Below are positions 13,444-13,578 of a stretch of DNA of 13,578 nt, one piece after another (position 1 is the first letter of the stretch; each line of letters begins with the position of its first letter). A program made the translations under genes and the position numbers. The stretch spans positions 1 to 13,578 of the forward strand of contig DAOWJU010000293.1 of the NCBI GenBank assembly GCA_030640215.1, written 5' to 3'. Origin of the DNA: Desulfuromonadales bacterium. Its GTDB lineage: Bacteria > Desulfobacterota > Desulfuromonadia > Desulfuromonadales > BM103. The notes under the pieces are model-generated. The model did no database searches and was not told where the DNA came from. It saw nothing but the letters and a program-made list of their open reading frames with translations.

Positions 13444-13578
13444 CTGGTCAGTGTGGTGCTGATGTTGAGCGTGTTGCTGACCCTGGCTCATATCCCCACC
13501 GAGAAGGTCTGGCAGTCCACCCGTCAGGTCGCAGATGCAGCCAATCGCGAACAGATTTTCTGGGCGGCGCAGGCTGGC
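13333..13578 (+). CDS. pilX: Type IV pilus assembly protein PilX, N-terminal part (partial)
   Basis: This is open to the window end: 82 codons, no stop. The ATG at 13333 is chosen because GAGG lies about nine bases upstream; it overlaps the pilW end by 11 bases. Other in-frame ATGs at 13354, 13417 and 13438 lack a ribosome binding site. Residues 32-50 (NERG then MALVSVVLMLSVLLTLA) are a PilX-type prepilin N-terminus, with cleavage expected after Gly35 and no Glu at +5, as in other PilX proteins. It ends in ANREQIFWAAQAG, like the PilX_N region that follows the helix. The preceding 35 residues are far longer than usual and consist of 7-residue repeats. Annotation depends on the N-terminus only; a GspK-like pseudopilin is less likely given pilV and pilW upstream. 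Confidence 0.75.
   Translation, partial: MACELKIMACDVRAKASNERGLVSNEKGMAGNERGMALVSVVLMLSVLLTLAHIPTEKVWQSTRQVADAANREQIFWAAQAG

Overview
The window looks like a chromosomal segment of a Desulfuromonadales-type bacterium (Geobacter/Desulfuromonas relatives). The best lineage clue is the two-gene sfrB-sfrA operon, which encodes a soluble NADPH-dependent oxidoreductase first purified from Geobacter sulfurreducens as a soluble Fe(III) reductase. The order def-fmt-rsmB-rpe, the pilV-pilW-pilX minor pilins and the GC-moderate composition fit this. The placement is inference from gene content, not from a phylogeny.

Layout. Positions 1-48: the first 16 codons of an exported or membrane protein on the minus strand, with its own promoter and ribosome binding site. 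114-431 (-): a small single-domain cupin. 632-1339 (+): a DUF3313 lipoprotein, divergent from the cupin. 1339-1460: a nested palindromic repeat followed by a terminator shared with the convergent sfr operon. 1490-5980 (-): sfrB then sfrA. 5981-6264: the sfr leader, with a candidate promoter and an intrinsic terminator-like hairpin that may attenuate transcription. 6265-6699 (-): a small lipoprotein of unknown function, divergent from a glutaredoxin at 6802-7068 (+). 7106-10826 (-): def, fmt, rsmB and rpe, covering peptide deformylation, Met-tRNA formylation, 16S rRNA m5C967 methylation and ribulose-phosphate epimerisation; a second copy of the nested palindrome lies between rsmB and rpe. 11106-11792 (+): radC, with a good sigma70-type promoter. 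11874-11969: an inverted-repeat element built from ACACGGAT units. 12037-13578 (+): pilV, pilW and the start of pilX, tightly overlapping and running off the window.

How it fits together. Most of the window is housekeeping. def and fmt act at the two ends of formyl-methionine metabolism and overlap by one base. SfrA and SfrB resemble NuoG (FeS and molybdopterin-fold part) and a NuoF-tail/GltD fusion (flavin and pyridine nucleotide part), so together they make one cytoplasmic electron-transfer enzyme. PilV, PilW and PilX would prime or decorate type IV pili.

No clear new multi-gene system is visible. The strongest unusual signal is a 21-bp, six-unit tandem array at 13318-13443. It spans the end of pilW and the start of pilX, and it gives PilX an unusually long leader with repeated prepilin-peptidase-like sites. 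The sfr leader hairpin, the two dispersed palindrome families and the altered cluster ligands in SfrB also merit checks.
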